Below the pieces are notes generated by a model. It was not told the DNA's origin and made no database searches. It worked only from the letters and a program-made list of their open reading frames with translations. A stretch of DNA of 64,000 nucleotides from Prorocentrum cordatum (lineage: Eukaryota > Sar > Dinophyceae > Prorocentrales > Prorocentraceae): assembly GCA_963575745.1 (NCBI GenBank), contig CAUYUJ010014196.1, positions 140,001 through 204,000 of the forward strand, given 5' to 3'. The number at the start of each line of letters is the position of its first letter. Position 1 is the stretch's first letter. The translations under genes and the position numbers were made by a program. Positions 22,606-33,607 of the stretch are shown in pieces.

Positions 22606-23470
22606 TTTACTTAGGAGTCGCGTTATCGCTCGAGACCTGCTCGCGATTCATGCAGGACCCACGCTTCAGCAACCCGCCTGCTCGACCTCGTCGCCTGGGC
22701 CTGCCTTCCCGACCTGCCCGCTATGGGTCTGCCCACCCGATCTGCCCGTCTGGTTCTACCACTTGTTTTCTGCTCCCTGCCCCCCTTCTGCTAATTTCTC
22801 TCATGCTCCATTATTCTCCCACCTCCTTCCACCCTTCCTCTCTTCCCTTGTTTTAGGGGCTGCACTAAAAGCGCGTGGCAGGTAAGGAAGATATACCCCC
22901 AAGGGGGTACGATCGAAGACGACGAGGGCTGGTACCGAGGGTTCGGGGTATACGTATTGATTGGCACGTGGGCAGATAGGAGCGAACAGTCTTAAACAAT
23001 GATTGGTGTTGCTGATATCGTCGTTGTTGTTGCTGCTGTTGCTGGCGTCATCGTTGTTGTTGTTGTTGTTGCGTTGCTTGTTGTTTGTTGTTTGTTGTTT
23101 GTTGTCGTCGTCGCCCCACCCGCGGCCCGCGACCCTGTCGCGACCCACCCGCGACCTACCCGCAACCCACCCGTGACCCACCCGCGACCCACCCGCGACC
23201 CACCCCGCGACCCGCCCGCGACCCTCCCGCGACCCGCCCACGACCCACCCGCGACACACCCGCGCTTTACACGCGACCCACCCGCGACTTACCCGCGACC
23301 AGTCCGCGACCCACCCGCGACCCACCCATATTCTTTGACGAAGAGTGGGCGCCTGCGGCGGGCCCGTTGTACATTTTGTTTCAAAATCGGCGCCTCTGGC
23401 GGGCTTCGTCGGAGCCTTGCTGCTGGCGGCCCCGCCGTCACATCACTCTTGTCCGCAGCAACCACATGCT
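22606..23470. repeat. Module with (GTT)n and 10-bp CGACCCACCC array
   Basis: A polypyrimidine stretch (22,740-22,855) leads to the conserved GTACGATCGAAGACGACGAG module (22,880-22,995), then (GTT)n (about 23,020-23,110) and then about 20 units of CGACCCACCCG (23,115-23,335). It ends in GGCGCCTGCGGCGGGC. Module order matches 38.03-38.85 kb. Confidence 0.83.
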
Positions 23471-24400
23471 ACATATTGTTTGGGTGTGAGTGAGTCTGAT
23501 TTTGAGTTCGTCTGAATATGGGTGAGTAGAAATGTGAGTGATTCTGTGTGTGAGCGAGTCTGGGTATGGGTGGGTTTGAATGCGATGAATGAGTCTGGAT
23601 GAGAAGAGGAAGAGGTGCGTGCGGAAGAGGAGAGTGAATGAACGAGTGGGTGACTGAGCCCGTGGGTGAGCCACTGTGTAAGTGAGTGAGAGCCACACAC
23701 ATCCAAAGATAAGTCCGGGGGGGCAGGAACAAACAACCCGCCTGAGACAACCCCATAATCTGACCGTGAATCGTGGCGTGCCCCCACCTCTGGAGGCTCC
23801 CCCTTGGGGTGCCCAAGTGCCACCAACGGACTGCCAACGGAGAGAACTTTGCGGGGCCAAAAACAAGCAAACCGCCTGAGGCATCCCCACAATCTGGGCG
23901 CGGAGGCGCCCGTGCAACACCCCCTGGCTGCGCTCCCCCTTGGGGTGCCCGAAAGCCTCGCCTGATTTATCTCGGGGAGCAGGGTGCCACCAACAAAGAG
24001 AAGGTTGGAGGGCAGAAACAGGCAAACAGCTTGGGACCTCCCCACAATCTGGGCGCGAACGGGCCCGTGAAATACCTCGGCGGCTCCCCATTGGGAGTGT
24101 TGAAGCCACCGCCTCGTTTGAGACATCCTCACAATGTGTTTGTGTGTGCGTGTGAGAATGATGATGAGCATGCGTGGTTTTGAATGGGGAAGAGGAGCGA
24201 GTCTGATTGTGAGTGTTGGTGAGTTTGTGCGTGAGCAAATCTGATTGTGACTGAGTCTGGGTGTGTTCCAGTCTTGAGTCTGAGCGGCTCTGACTGCGAG
24301 CGGGTCTGGATATGAGTGAATATGATTGACTTCGAGCGAGTCTGGGTATGCGTGCCTGGCTTGATATGAGTGGTTCTGAGTAAGGAAGAGGAAGGAGTAG
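23470..24400. repeat. GAGTCTGAGTATGAGT tracts around ~152-bp units
   Basis: Degenerate 16-bp-type GAGTNTGAGTATGAGT tracts (23,483-23,705 and 24,185-24,400) flank about three units carrying GCAAACCGCCTGAGRCATCC, CACAATCTGGGCGCGAACG and GGCTCCCCNTTGGGGTGC. Long minus-strand Ser/Thr/His frames are products of the repeat. Confidence 0.85.
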
Positions 24401-24770
24401 ACAAGTGATGTCGAAACGGGAATCTTCACATGTGCACATCATACTCGTGTCACGCTTCGGTGAGGAACTCAGTCGGTGAACATCTGGGTATGAGAGCGAG
24501 TCCACGTATACGACGGGCGCGACAACGACAACGACGACAGCGGCGACTTCAGTGACGTCATCTTCCAGGAGGGGCGAGGGAAACAGCAATCGAAGACTGG
24601 TGTGGTGGTTCCTCGTGCCGTTCTCTCTGCGGCAAGTCAGGCTAGAGCCCACGGAGCTGCTACGCCCGACCTCTGGCGTGCTACTCGCGGCGCCTGCCCG
24701 CTTGTGGGGAGGGGCCCAAGTGCCACGGCCGCTTTATAGCGGCAGCCATCTGCGTGTGGGCTTTACTGTG
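24400..24770. repeat. Spacer cassette shared with 27.19-27.43 kb
   Basis: A stretch with TGTGCACATCATACTCGTGT, a short (GAC)n tract and CTTCAGTGACGTCATC matches 27,215-27,370. The shared block marks a higher-order period of about 2.8 kb. No gene was seen. Confidence 0.7.
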
Positions 24771-25315
24771 AGCGAATCAGAGGACGGGTCTGAATGGGTG
24801 AAGCGAATCTGGGTATGATTGAGTCTGGATGTACGCGATGTTGATTGCAGTGTGTCTGAGTGTGGGTTGGTATGAGTATGAGCGAGTCTGCAGTGGGTCT
24901 TGTTGCGAGCTGGTTTGAGCGCGAGGTAGTCTGAGTGTGAGTGTGTCTTTGTGCGAGTACGACGGATAGGAGTGTGAGCGATCGGCAGTGTGAGTACAAG
25001 TGCGTTTGAGTATGAGTGAGGTTGAGGGTGGGTGAGTCTGAGTGTGCGTCGTGGGTCTCAATACGGGTAAGTCTGGGCGTGGGTCAGTCGGAATTTGAGG
25101 AGGTTTGGAAACGAGCGAGTTGGATCACGAGTAACTCTGAGTACGAGCGAATCCGGGTATTGGAGGGACTTAATGTGATGAGTGGGCCTGCTTAGCAAAT
25201 CTGAGTGTGAATGAGTGTGTACGCGTCAGGACGATGACGAGGAGGAGTCTGTGAGTGCGTGAGTGAGAGAATGATTGAGTGGGTGAGTGCGTGAGTGGGT
25301 GAGGAACACAAGTCT
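24768..25315. repeat. GAGTCTGAGTATGAGT tract
   Basis: About 540 bp of highly degenerate 12-18 bp units of GAGTCTGRGTRTGAGT. Open frames on the minus strand are Ser/His/Thr repeats. Confidence 0.85.
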
Positions 25316-26880
25316 AACCAGAACCTTGGGGGACCGAAGGGGGCAAATCGCTTGAGACATGACAGCAATCTAGGCGCGACTCCTGGACCGCCCCCCCCCC
25401 ATTCAGGGATGCCCAGATGCCTCGCCTGCTACATCAAGGTGACCAGTGGACCACCCCAAGAAAGAAGCCTGGGGGGCAGAACGCGGCAAACCGCTAGAGA
25501 CATCCGCGTAATCCGGGCACGAATGCTGGGGCGTCCCCATCTTTAGCTGCTTCCCTAAGGGTGCTCAGATGCCTCGCCTGCTATCTCGCGATGGCCAGTG
25601 CGCCACCAACACAGAGAGATCTGCGGGGCAGAATTCGGCAAACCGCTTAAGACATCCCCATTTTCTTGTCGCGAATTCAGGAGTGTTCCCACCCGTGGCT
25701 GCTACTCATCTGGATGCCCAAGAACCGCGTCTGCTATGCCGAAGTGCGCAGTGGACCAACAACGGAGAGAACTGTGGGAGGCAGGACCAGGCAAACCGCT
25801 TAAGGCATTCCACAATCGGGGCGCGAACGATTCCGTGCAATACCTCCTGGCGGCTCCCATTGAGGTGCCCAAGTATCATGCCGGTTTTATCGTTGTGATC
25901 AGTGGGGCGCTAAATGATAGAGGTTTGGGGGACCAACGACAGGCAAACCGCATGGGACATTCCCGCAGCCTGGGCGGGAACGGGCCCGTGCAATACCCCT
26001 TGGCGGTTCCCCCTTGTGGGTCCTGATTGCCACGCCTGCTATATCGCAGTGATAAGCGGACCACCAAGAGGGATATGTCTGGGGGGCAGAAGCGAGCACA
26101 CCGCCTGAAACATCCACACAATCTGGGCGCGAACAGGCCCGTGAAATGCCCCCCGTCGGCTCCCTTTTTTGGGGTGCCCGGGTGCACCGTGCGCCATGTC
26201 GCGGGGAACGGTGGACCATCCCAAGCGCAACGTCTGGGGTGCCGAAGCTCAGAGCGTGAATTACCTACCCCGCTTTCGCTTCCAGGCAGAACCAAGTCAT
26301 ACCGCACGCCTCCTCGTCAAGCGGCCTGACCAGTACAGGCCGTAGTTTGGCATCGCTTGGTATCTCTTGGAAGCGAGGGTGGTCAAAAGCGAGGTAGGTT
26401 TGTTTTCCCCCTAGAGGCAGGCGCACCGCCCGAGACGCCCGAGACATCCCCACAAGCTGGGCGCGACCGGGCGGGCCGTTGCAACACAGCCCGTCGGCTC
26501 CCCCCCACAAAGGAATGCTGGAGAGCCGGCGCCTCGCGCGAGGCGCATCCTCGCAGCCTGCTCCGAGAGCAAAGAGGGTCCAGGAGGGAAAGAAACACAC
26601 ACGGACACAGTTAATCGTCGTCCCCCCAGAAAACATGGGAAAATATGGGAAGTGGGGGGGGAGACTAAACCCCAGAAATATGGGACAATATGGGGCATCC
26701 TGTAATTTGTGTGTATTTATTTGTGTGTCCCTGGGCCCCTTCAAGGGTGTTGTGCACGGCAAGCCGCTCGAGGCATCCCCGCGGCCCGGGCGCGAACGGG
26801 CCCGTGCGGTGGCCCTTTGCGCGGCATTCCCCTGTGGGGTGCTGGAGCCAGTGTCTCGCTCGAGGCATCCTCACAGTGTG
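25315..26880. repeat. ~152-bp repeat family, plus orientation, diverged
   Basis: Roughly ten units with GCAAACCGCNTGAGACATCC, GGGCGCGAACGGGCCCGTG and GGCTCCCCCTTNGGGTGCCC words at about 150-160 bp spacing. An unrelated segment at about 26,580-26,750 interrupts it. The most uniform copy of the family is at 41.59-42.55 kb on the opposite strand. Confidence 0.8.
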
Positions 26881-27800
26881 TGAATGTGTGGGTGAGCGAG
26901 TGAGTCTGGATCGGGAAGTGGCGCGATCGGGTCTGAGTGGGGAAGTGTGGATCTGAGTACGAGCGAGTCTGAGTATGAGTGGGTCTCGGTACTCGTGAGT
27001 CTGGGTGCGCTTGGGTCGGAATATGAGCGAGTCTGAGTGCGAGCGAGTACGAGTATGGGTGCGTGAGTTGATGTGGGTGAGTCTGACTGGATGAGTGAGT
27101 CTCATGATGGTGTGAGTGACTTTGAAGGTGAGTGAGTCTGAGTGAACGGCAGGAGGAAAGAGGGAACCAGGGAATCATTTGTGTTTGAATTAAAGCTGCT
27201 CGACGCGGGGATCCCCCTATGTGCATATCATATTCGTGTCACATTTCCCTGGGGAGCTCTGTTTGTAAGTGTCTGGATGTGAGAGCGGGTCCGCGTAGAC
27301 GACGGGCGCGACAACGACGACGACGACGACGACCGCGACGACTTCAGTGATGTCACCCTCCTCTGAGCATCTTGCAGGAGCGACGAGGGAAGCACAAGTG
27401 GAAGAGCCAGGGAGCATGGGAGAACCAACCGCCAAGACTCTAAGCGAATCCGAGTGCAGGCGATGTGAGTCTGAGTGAGTCTGGGTATGATTGAGCTTGC
27501 GTGTGGTTGGTATGGGGACATCTGAGTACAAGTGGGTCTGAGTATGAGTGGATCTGAATGTGAATGGGTCTGAGTGCAAGTTTTGTTTGAATATGGGTAT
27601 GTGTGGGTGTGAGTGGGTCTAAGCATGACTGTGATAAGTTTGAGTCCGAGTATGTGTGAGTCTGAGTACGAGTCAGTCTGGTTATGAAAGAATCTGAGGG
27701 TGGGCGAGAGTGAGTGTGAGTGAGTCGTGAGTGAGTTTGAAGATATTTCTGATGAGTCTGAGATTGAGTATGTGTGAGCCTGGGTACGGGTGAATTTGAG
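26878..27800. repeat. GAGTCTGAGT tracts around the 27.2-kb cassette
   Basis: GAGTCTGAGT-type tracts at 26,878-27,150 and 27,440-27,800 flank the second copy of the spacer cassette (27,190-27,430) with its (GAC)n core. No gene was recognised. Confidence 0.8.
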
Positions 27801-28385
27801 TAGGCCCATGAAATATTCTCTGGCTGCTCCCCTGTGGGGTTCTGCAACCAGCGCCTCGCTCGAGAGATCCTCACACTCTGCTCGGACAACAGAGGGGTCG
27901 GGGTCGCCGAAACAGGCAAGCCGCTTGAGTCATCCCCACGATGTAGGCGCGCACGGGCCCGTGAAGTACTCCCGTGGCCACCCCTCTTTTGGGTGCCGCA
28001 GACAACGCCTCGCTTGAGACATCCTCGCACTCTGCTCCGAAAGCAGAGGATGCTGGGCATGCAACAAAGCAAGCCGCTTGGGACATCCCCACAAACTGGG
28101 CGCGAACGGGCCCGTTCAGTTTTCTCTGGGGCTCCCGTTTGGGAGTGCTGAAACCAGCGCCTCGCCTGAGACATCCTCACAGTCTGCTACGAAAGCACAG
28201 GATACTGGGCATGCAAATCGGCAAAGCGCTTGAGACATCCGTGCAAGCAGGGCGCGAAAGGGCCCGTGCAAGATCCTCTGGCCGCTCGCCCTTGGGAGTG
28301 CTGAAGCCAGCGTCTCGCCTGCGACATCCTCAAAGAAACCAGTGCCTCGTTCGAGGCATCCTTACAGTCCGTGTGCGTGAGTGAG
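27800..28385. repeat. ~152-bp repeats, plus orientation, four units
   Basis: The mark TCGCNTGAGACATCCTCRCA followed by TCTGCT falls near 27,853, 28,009, 28,161 and 28,312, a period of 151-156 bp. It is the reverse complement of the 41.6-42.5 kb units. Confidence 0.88.
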
Positions 28386-28428
28386 TTTGAAGGAGCGCCA
28401 GTGGATGCTCCTCTAATTGAAAAGCGGG

Positions 28429-28455
28429 GGGGGGGTGCTCGCACAGCACCCCCCC
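28429..28455. other. Perfect 11-bp hairpin in G/C homopolymer runs
   Basis: GGGGGGGTGCT and AGCACCCCCCC are exact complements separated by CGCAC. They sit in a G-run/C-run rich block (28,420-28,600). No regulatory role is implied. Confidence 0.75.
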
Positions 28456-28619
28456 TCCCTTTAATGAGGGGGGGGGATCTTTGGACCCCGCCCCCCCCCC
28501 TGTGAAAGGGGTGTGTGGGGTTCGGACCCACCCACCCCCTGGCGCTGGAGAGGGTGGTGGTGGATTTCGGACCCCCACCCCTCTCCTTTGCGCCGCCTCT
28601 GTGTGTTAGGTCAGAGGGT

Positions 28620-29130
28620 CGTGAGCGGCACAGGCTTCCATCCTGAAAGGTTTACACCAGGGGTGTGCAGAAAAACATACGATTCGCATAGGACCGTGAA
28701 GGCTGAATGCTTGAGAAGGCGATGGTAAGACCAGCAGATGTGCATCGCATAGCGTCTTCTGTTGCAAAAGAACAGGAGCGGCACACATTCCCGTCGTGAA
28801 AGGCTTAGAACAGGCTTGTGCAGAAAAAACATACGTTGTTTGCATATGATCGTGAAGGTTCAGGGCTTCAGAAGGCGATTTGGAGATCAGCAGATGTGCG
28901 ATCGGGATGTAGAGAAAGCTATCTCGTTTGAACAGAAGCGTAAGACTTGAAGGCCTGAGATGGCGCGGTTAATATCAGCAGATGTGCGCCGCATGGTTTC
29001 ATACCTAACCCTCCTGCGTTGCGTTCTCGTAATGAATAGAGCACTGCGGTCGCGACCTTCTCATCCCGGCCCCCTCCTCCTGTCCTCTTCTACCTGCTTG
29101 CTACCCTGCCTTCTACCTCGCCGTCCTGCC
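28620..29130. repeat. Left edge of higher-order repeat
   Basis: Two ~153-bp units carry GTGTGCAGAAAAACATACG, ATCGTGAAGGNTNAGGGCTT and ATCAGCAGATGTGC (near 28,664 and 28,817). A partial third (28,930-29,040) ends in CCTCCTGCGTTGCGTTCTCG and then a polypyrimidine stretch. The homologous edge recurs at 30,765-30,960. Confidence 0.75.
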
Positions 29131-30735
29131 CGGGTGCTCGCTGGGAGACTGCGAACTGCGAAACTGTCGCCGCATTCGAGGGCTGCTGGGAGGTTACTCG
29201 GAGTGACACCTTACGCAGACCTACATTCCACCTCGCCATCCCTGGAGGGGCTGCGATCTGCAAACCTGTCGCCACTTTCGAGGGCTGCTTGGGGGTCCCT
29301 CGGAGTAACGCCTTACGTAGATGTACACTAGACCTTGCTATCCTTGGGGGGCTACGAACAGCGAGTTTGTCGCCACAATCAACGGCTGCTGGATGGGGAG
29401 TGACGTCTTACGCAGACCTAAACTAAACCTCGGCATTTATGGAGGGGGCTACGAACTGCGAAACAATCGCCACGGTTAAGGGCTGTTGGGGAGTCCAGAG
29501 GAGTGACGTCTTACGTATACCTCAACTAAAACTCGCCATCCCTGGGGGGCTGCGAACGGCAAAGCTGTCGCCGCGGTCCTTGGCGGCTGCGGGTTCCAGC
29601 GGAGTGACGCTTGACGCAGACTCATATTAGACCTCGCCAATCCCTGTGGGGGCTGCGAAATGCGAAGCTGTCGTCGCGTTCGAGGGCTGCTGCTGGCTCC
29701 AGCGGGGCGACGCTCTACGCAGACTCATATCAAGCCTCGCCATCCCCGCGGGGGCTGCGAACTGCAAAACTGTCGACGCTTTCGAGGGCTGCTAGGGGGT
29801 CCAGCGGGGTGACGCCTTCCATCTCGGGGGGTTGCGAACTGCAGAATTGTCGCCACTTTCGAGAGCTGCCAGAGGCCCAGCGAAGTGGTACCTTACGCAG
29901 ACCTGAATTTCACTTCGCCATCCCTGCGGGGGCAGCGAACTGCCCGACACTTTCGAAGTCTTCTGGTAGGTCCAGCGGAGTGACGCAATAATCATATGTA
30001 GATTAGACCTCGCCATCCCTGTGGGGGCTGCGAACTGCGAAATTGTCACCACGTTTGAGGGCTGCTGGGGGTCCAGCGGAGTGACGCCTTACGCAGATGT
30101 ACACTAGACCTCGCCATCCATGGGGGGCTGCGAACAGCGGAATTGTCGCCACTTTCGGGGGCAGACGTCTTACGCAGACCATGTTTAAACCTCGCCATCC
30201 CTGGGGGGGCTGCGAAACGCAACACTGTCGAAACTTTCGGGGGCTGCTGCGGGCCCAGCGGGGTGACGCCTTACGCAGATATGCATTCGACTTCGCCATC
30301 CATGGGGGGCTGCGAACAGCGGAATTGTCTCCACTTTCGAGGGCTGCTGGGGGGTCCAGCGGACAGACGTATTACGCAGACCATGTTTACACCTCGCCGT
30401 CCCTGAGGGGCGCGAACTGCTAAACTATCGCCACCTTTGAACGGGCTTCTGGAGAGTTCATCGAACTAACGTCTTATGCAGACCTGCGCTAGACCTCGCC
30501 ACCCGTGCGGGGCTGCGACCTGCGAAGCTGTCGACACTTCCGCGGGCTGCTGGGGGTCCAGCGGAGTGACGTCTCACGCAGACCTAGATTAGGCCTCGCC
30601 ATCCATTGGGGGCTGCGAGCTGGGAAATTGTCGCCGCGTTCGATGGCTCCTGGAGGGTCGGCGGGGTGACGCCTTACGCAATCCTAGGTTCGACCTCGCC
30701 ATCCTTGGGCGGCTGTGAACTGCGAATCAGTGATA
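29130..30735. repeat. ~100-bp tandem repeat, about 16 units
   Basis: The consensus runs CTCGCCATCCCTGGGGGGCT, GCGAACTGCGAAACTGTCGC, CACTTTCGAGGGCTGCTGG, GGGTCCAGCGGAGTGACGCC, TTACGCAGACCTANATTAGAC. Unit starts are near 29,147, 29,250, 29,352, 29,449, 29,551, 29,653 and so on to 30,713. Units are diverged and some are shortened. There is no coding support. Confidence 0.9.
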
Positions 30736-30764
30736 TCGAGGATATCCCTGGGGAGTTGGGCTTA

Positions 30765-31390
30765 GATCGGGGATGTGCAGACAAACGCATCAGTGGCATA
30801 GGATCGTGAGGGTTGAAGGCTTGAGAAGGCGATGGTGAGAGCAGCCGGTAGGCACCGCATGATATCATTTCCCCAACCCTCCTGTGTTTGGTTCTCGTTT
30901 AGAAAAAAAGCACTTTGCTATCCACTCCTCCTTTTCCTCCCTCCTCTTCCTGCCTCTCCTGCGCTGCTCCACGGGTGGCTGCGAACTGTCGCCACTTCCG
31001 CGGGCCCCTGAGAGATTGCGAGCAGAACAACTTTTGCTAGTTTCGTGGGCTCTTGGGAGGCACTGCGGAGTAGGGGAGTACGCGCACCCATCCGAGACCT
31101 CACAGCTCCCTGGGGGGCTGCGAGCTGCGCAACCGTCGCCTCTGTCGTGGGCTTCTGGAAGGCACCGTGGAGTAGTGGAGTAGGGGAGTATGCGCATCCG
31201 TCCGAGACCGCGCAGCTCCTTGGGAGTCTGCGAACCTACTTTCGTGGGCTCCTAGGAGGCATGGCGGAGTAGGGGAGTACGCGCACCCAGCTGGGACCTC
31301 GCAGCTCCCTGGGTGCCTTGTGAACTGCGCAAACGTCGCCATTTTCGTGGGCTCCTGGGAGGAGCTGCGGAGCAAGGCCTATCCATTACC
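30765..31390. repeat. Second higher-order unit with shorter array
   Basis: The edge sequence (GGGATGTGCAGACAAACGCA, GGATCGTGAGGGTTGAAGGC, CCCTCCTGTGTTTGGTTCTC) is followed by polypyrimidine and about four ~105-bp units (CGTGGGCTNCTGGGAGGCAC, GGAGTAGGGGAGTACGCGCA, CCTCGCAGCTCCCTGGG). These are a diverged relative of the preceding 100-bp repeat. Confidence 0.75.
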
Positions 31391-31399
31391 GCTTAGAGC

Positions 31400-32035
31400 T
31401 TGGGACCTATGGCTCAGGGTTGGAAGCCTGGGATTGAGATGTTAGGGCTTAGAGCTTTTTACTACCAGCTTATGGCTTAAAGCTTAGAGGCTAGGGCTTA
31501 GGGTTTAGGGCTCGGGGCTCAGGGGTTCGAACTTAGGGGTTAGATTTCGGATGTTACGGTGTTAGGCTTAGGGTGTTAGGGTTAGGGGTGTAGGTCAGGG
31601 TGTTTGGCTTAAGGTGTTTTGATTCGGGTGTTAGGCTTAGGGGGTCAGGGTTTTAGGGAATAGGGTGTCAGGGTTGGAAGTCGGGTGTTAGGGTTTTGGT
31701 GTTCGGGTCAGATTGTTACGCTTAGGGTGGTAGGGTTCGGGGTAGGGCAGGAGGGTTCGGAGTAGGGTGTTAGGGCTCGTCGGGGTAGGGCGTTAGCATT
31801 CGGGTGTTAGGGTTAGGTCGGTATGGTTTGAGTTAGGGTGTTAGGGGAGTAGGCTTACGGCTCAGGGCGGCAGGTATCGGCTTAGGGCGGTAATGTTAGG
31901 GTGTTAGGATTCGAATGTTAGGGTTTTGACTTGTTCGGGTTTGGGTGTTCGGCTTAGGGTGTCAGGTTTACGGTGTTAGGGTTCGGGTGTCAGGGTTAGG
32001 TTTAGGGCGGTAGGGTTAGAGTGTAGGGTTTTCGA
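31400..32035. repeat. Degenerate interstitial telomere-like TTAGGG tract
   Basis: Dozens of GTTAGGGT, GCTTAGGG, TTTAGGG and GTGTTAGGG words in one orientation, with irregular spacers. Not a functional telomere: the words are degenerate and unique repeats lie on both sides. It abuts a GGGGGNGG block at 32,040. Confidence 0.75.
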
Positions 32036-32155
32036 GCTAGGGAGGCGGCGTGGCCAAAGGGGGGTAGGGGGGATCGGACTTTCGAGTCCGAAGGAGGGGG
32101 GAAGGGGTTCCCCCTCCCTTTGAAGGGAGAGGGGGGGTGGGGACAACGGATCGGG

Positions 32156-32160
<5 letters not shown>

Positions 32161-32193
<33 letters not shown>

Positions 32194-32213
32194 GTGTGTG
32201 TGTGTGTACGTGT
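32161..32213. repeat. (TG)n microsatellite
   Basis: TG alternation with two interruptions. Confidence 0.95.
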
Positions 32214-32389
32214 TCCGGGACGACATGCTGGGGAAAGGGGGGGGAAGGGGTGGGGGTCCCCGACGGAAATGGGACAATGTACATCCAGTTAGAACTACTC
32301 CCAACCACCTCAGTACACAGTGCAACCACATCGGTAATGATTCCAACCACCCTAGGATGAATTCCAACCAACCTCCATGAGAAGCCCAG

Positions 32390-32745
32390 CAGGCGTCTTA
32401 GAGGCGTCGCACGGGCGTCTTAGAGGCGTCTTTGAGGCGTCTTAGCTGCGCCGTACGGGCATCGTGGCGGCGTCGCACGGGCGTCTTAGAGGACTCGCGC
32501 GTCTTAGAGGTGTCGCACGGGCGTCTCAGAGGCGTTTCTGCGAGGCGTCTTAGAGGCGTCTTACGGGCGTATCTGAGAGGCGTCTCTCAGAGGCGTCATG
32601 CGTGGTCTCTGAAATGCGTCTCTGAGAGCTGTGTTACAGGCGTCTCGAAGGGGCTGCCCTGAGAGGCGTCCAACAGGCAGCTTTGAGAGGCATCTTGCAG
32701 GCGGCTCTGAGATGTGCCAGACAGGCGTCCTACAGGATTTTCTAC
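32390..32745. repeat. Degenerate GGCGTCTTAGA / GGCGTCTCTGA repeat
   Basis: Ten- to seventeen-base units built on GAGGCGTCTTAGAGGCGTC and GCACGGGCGTCTTAGAG, grading to GAGGCGTCTCTGAGA toward the 3' side. Confidence 0.8.
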
Positions 32746-32854
32746 ATGAGCCTGGGAATCCAGAAGAATCTGCAGGAATGTGCACGGGACAGTTGTGTAC
32801 ATAAGCCCGCACACCCTAACACTTGTGAGCCCTCCAAGTTCTTCCACCCTTGAT

Positions 32855-33070
32855 CACCTAAATCCTCATCCCATTTATCTCTTCAGCCGTTAAGCCCTTG
32901 AACCCTTACACCAGTAAGCCCTTCAACAGTTAAACAATACATAAGCAGCACTGAAGCCCTTGCTTCGTTATACCTTGTACCGTTTAAACCCTCAAACCCT
33001 TGAGCACTTAAGCCCTTCGACCCTTAAGTCCTGGAGCCCTTAAACCCTGAAGACCTTGAACCCGTAGAGC
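32855..33070. repeat. Degenerate AAGCCCTTGAACCCTTA repeat
   Basis: CCCTTAA, CCCTTGA and AAGCCCTT words every 10-14 bp. The orientation is roughly opposite to the TTAGGG-like tract 0.8 kb upstream, but the unit differs. Confidence 0.65.
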
Positions 33071-33354
33071 AACAACCCCAGACAAACTTGGTACAACTTT
33101 CGAACCGGGCAATCATGTTAATTTCTGGTATACATGTGCACACATATGCAGATTATTTGGTGATGGGATATTATATCATCGCCCCGCAATTCAAATCATA
33201 CAGGGAGGCTATTTGGCCGTTTGGAATTTGTACCAGTTTGTCTTTTCGAGCTGGTTGGCAGATGTACTAGTTGGTTGGGCTCGTCCCAGCCGGTTGGAAT
33301 TAGTACCGCATGCGATCCTGTCCCACCCCCCTTGGGGCATCCAGCGGCGCGCCG

Positions 33355-33600
33355 CCCTCAGTGATTCTGAGTATGAGTGAACCTGAGTGAGGAAGAGTGA
33401 GTCTCAGTATGAGTGAGTCTGAGTCTGAGTGAGTCTGAGTGTGAGTGAGCCTGAGTACGCGTGAGTCTGATTATGAGTGAATATGATTTGGGAAGGCGTC
33501 CACGTAAAAACGAGAACCCCATGTTAGGATACGGGGAGCAACAACCCCATCTTAGGATATTGTGAGCAATAACCCCATCTTAGGATATTGGGAACAATCG
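33355..33600. repeat. GAGTCTGAGT tract plus AACCCCATCTTAGGATATTG units
   Basis: A short GAGTCTGAGTATGAGT tract (33,360-33,480), then GGCGTCCACGT, then three ~28-bp units AACCCCATCTTAGGATATTG with GAGCAAT tails. The whole is the reverse complement of 41,279-41,600, where TATCCTAAGATGGGGTTCTT precedes ACTCATACTCAGACTT. Confidence 0.85.
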
Positions 33601-33607
33601 CGACGGG

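Noticed and set aside
23438-24652. A 404-codon minus-strand ORF and an overlapping 328-codon ORF
   Set aside because: Most of their length is GAGTCTGAGT-tract and 152-bp-unit translation; the similarity to 27.2-27.6 kb ORFs follows from the duplicated DNA.
28429-28455. Terminator-like hairpin
   Set aside because: The stem is made of G and C homopolymer runs in a non-genic eukaryotic block, with no gene upstream and no T tract.
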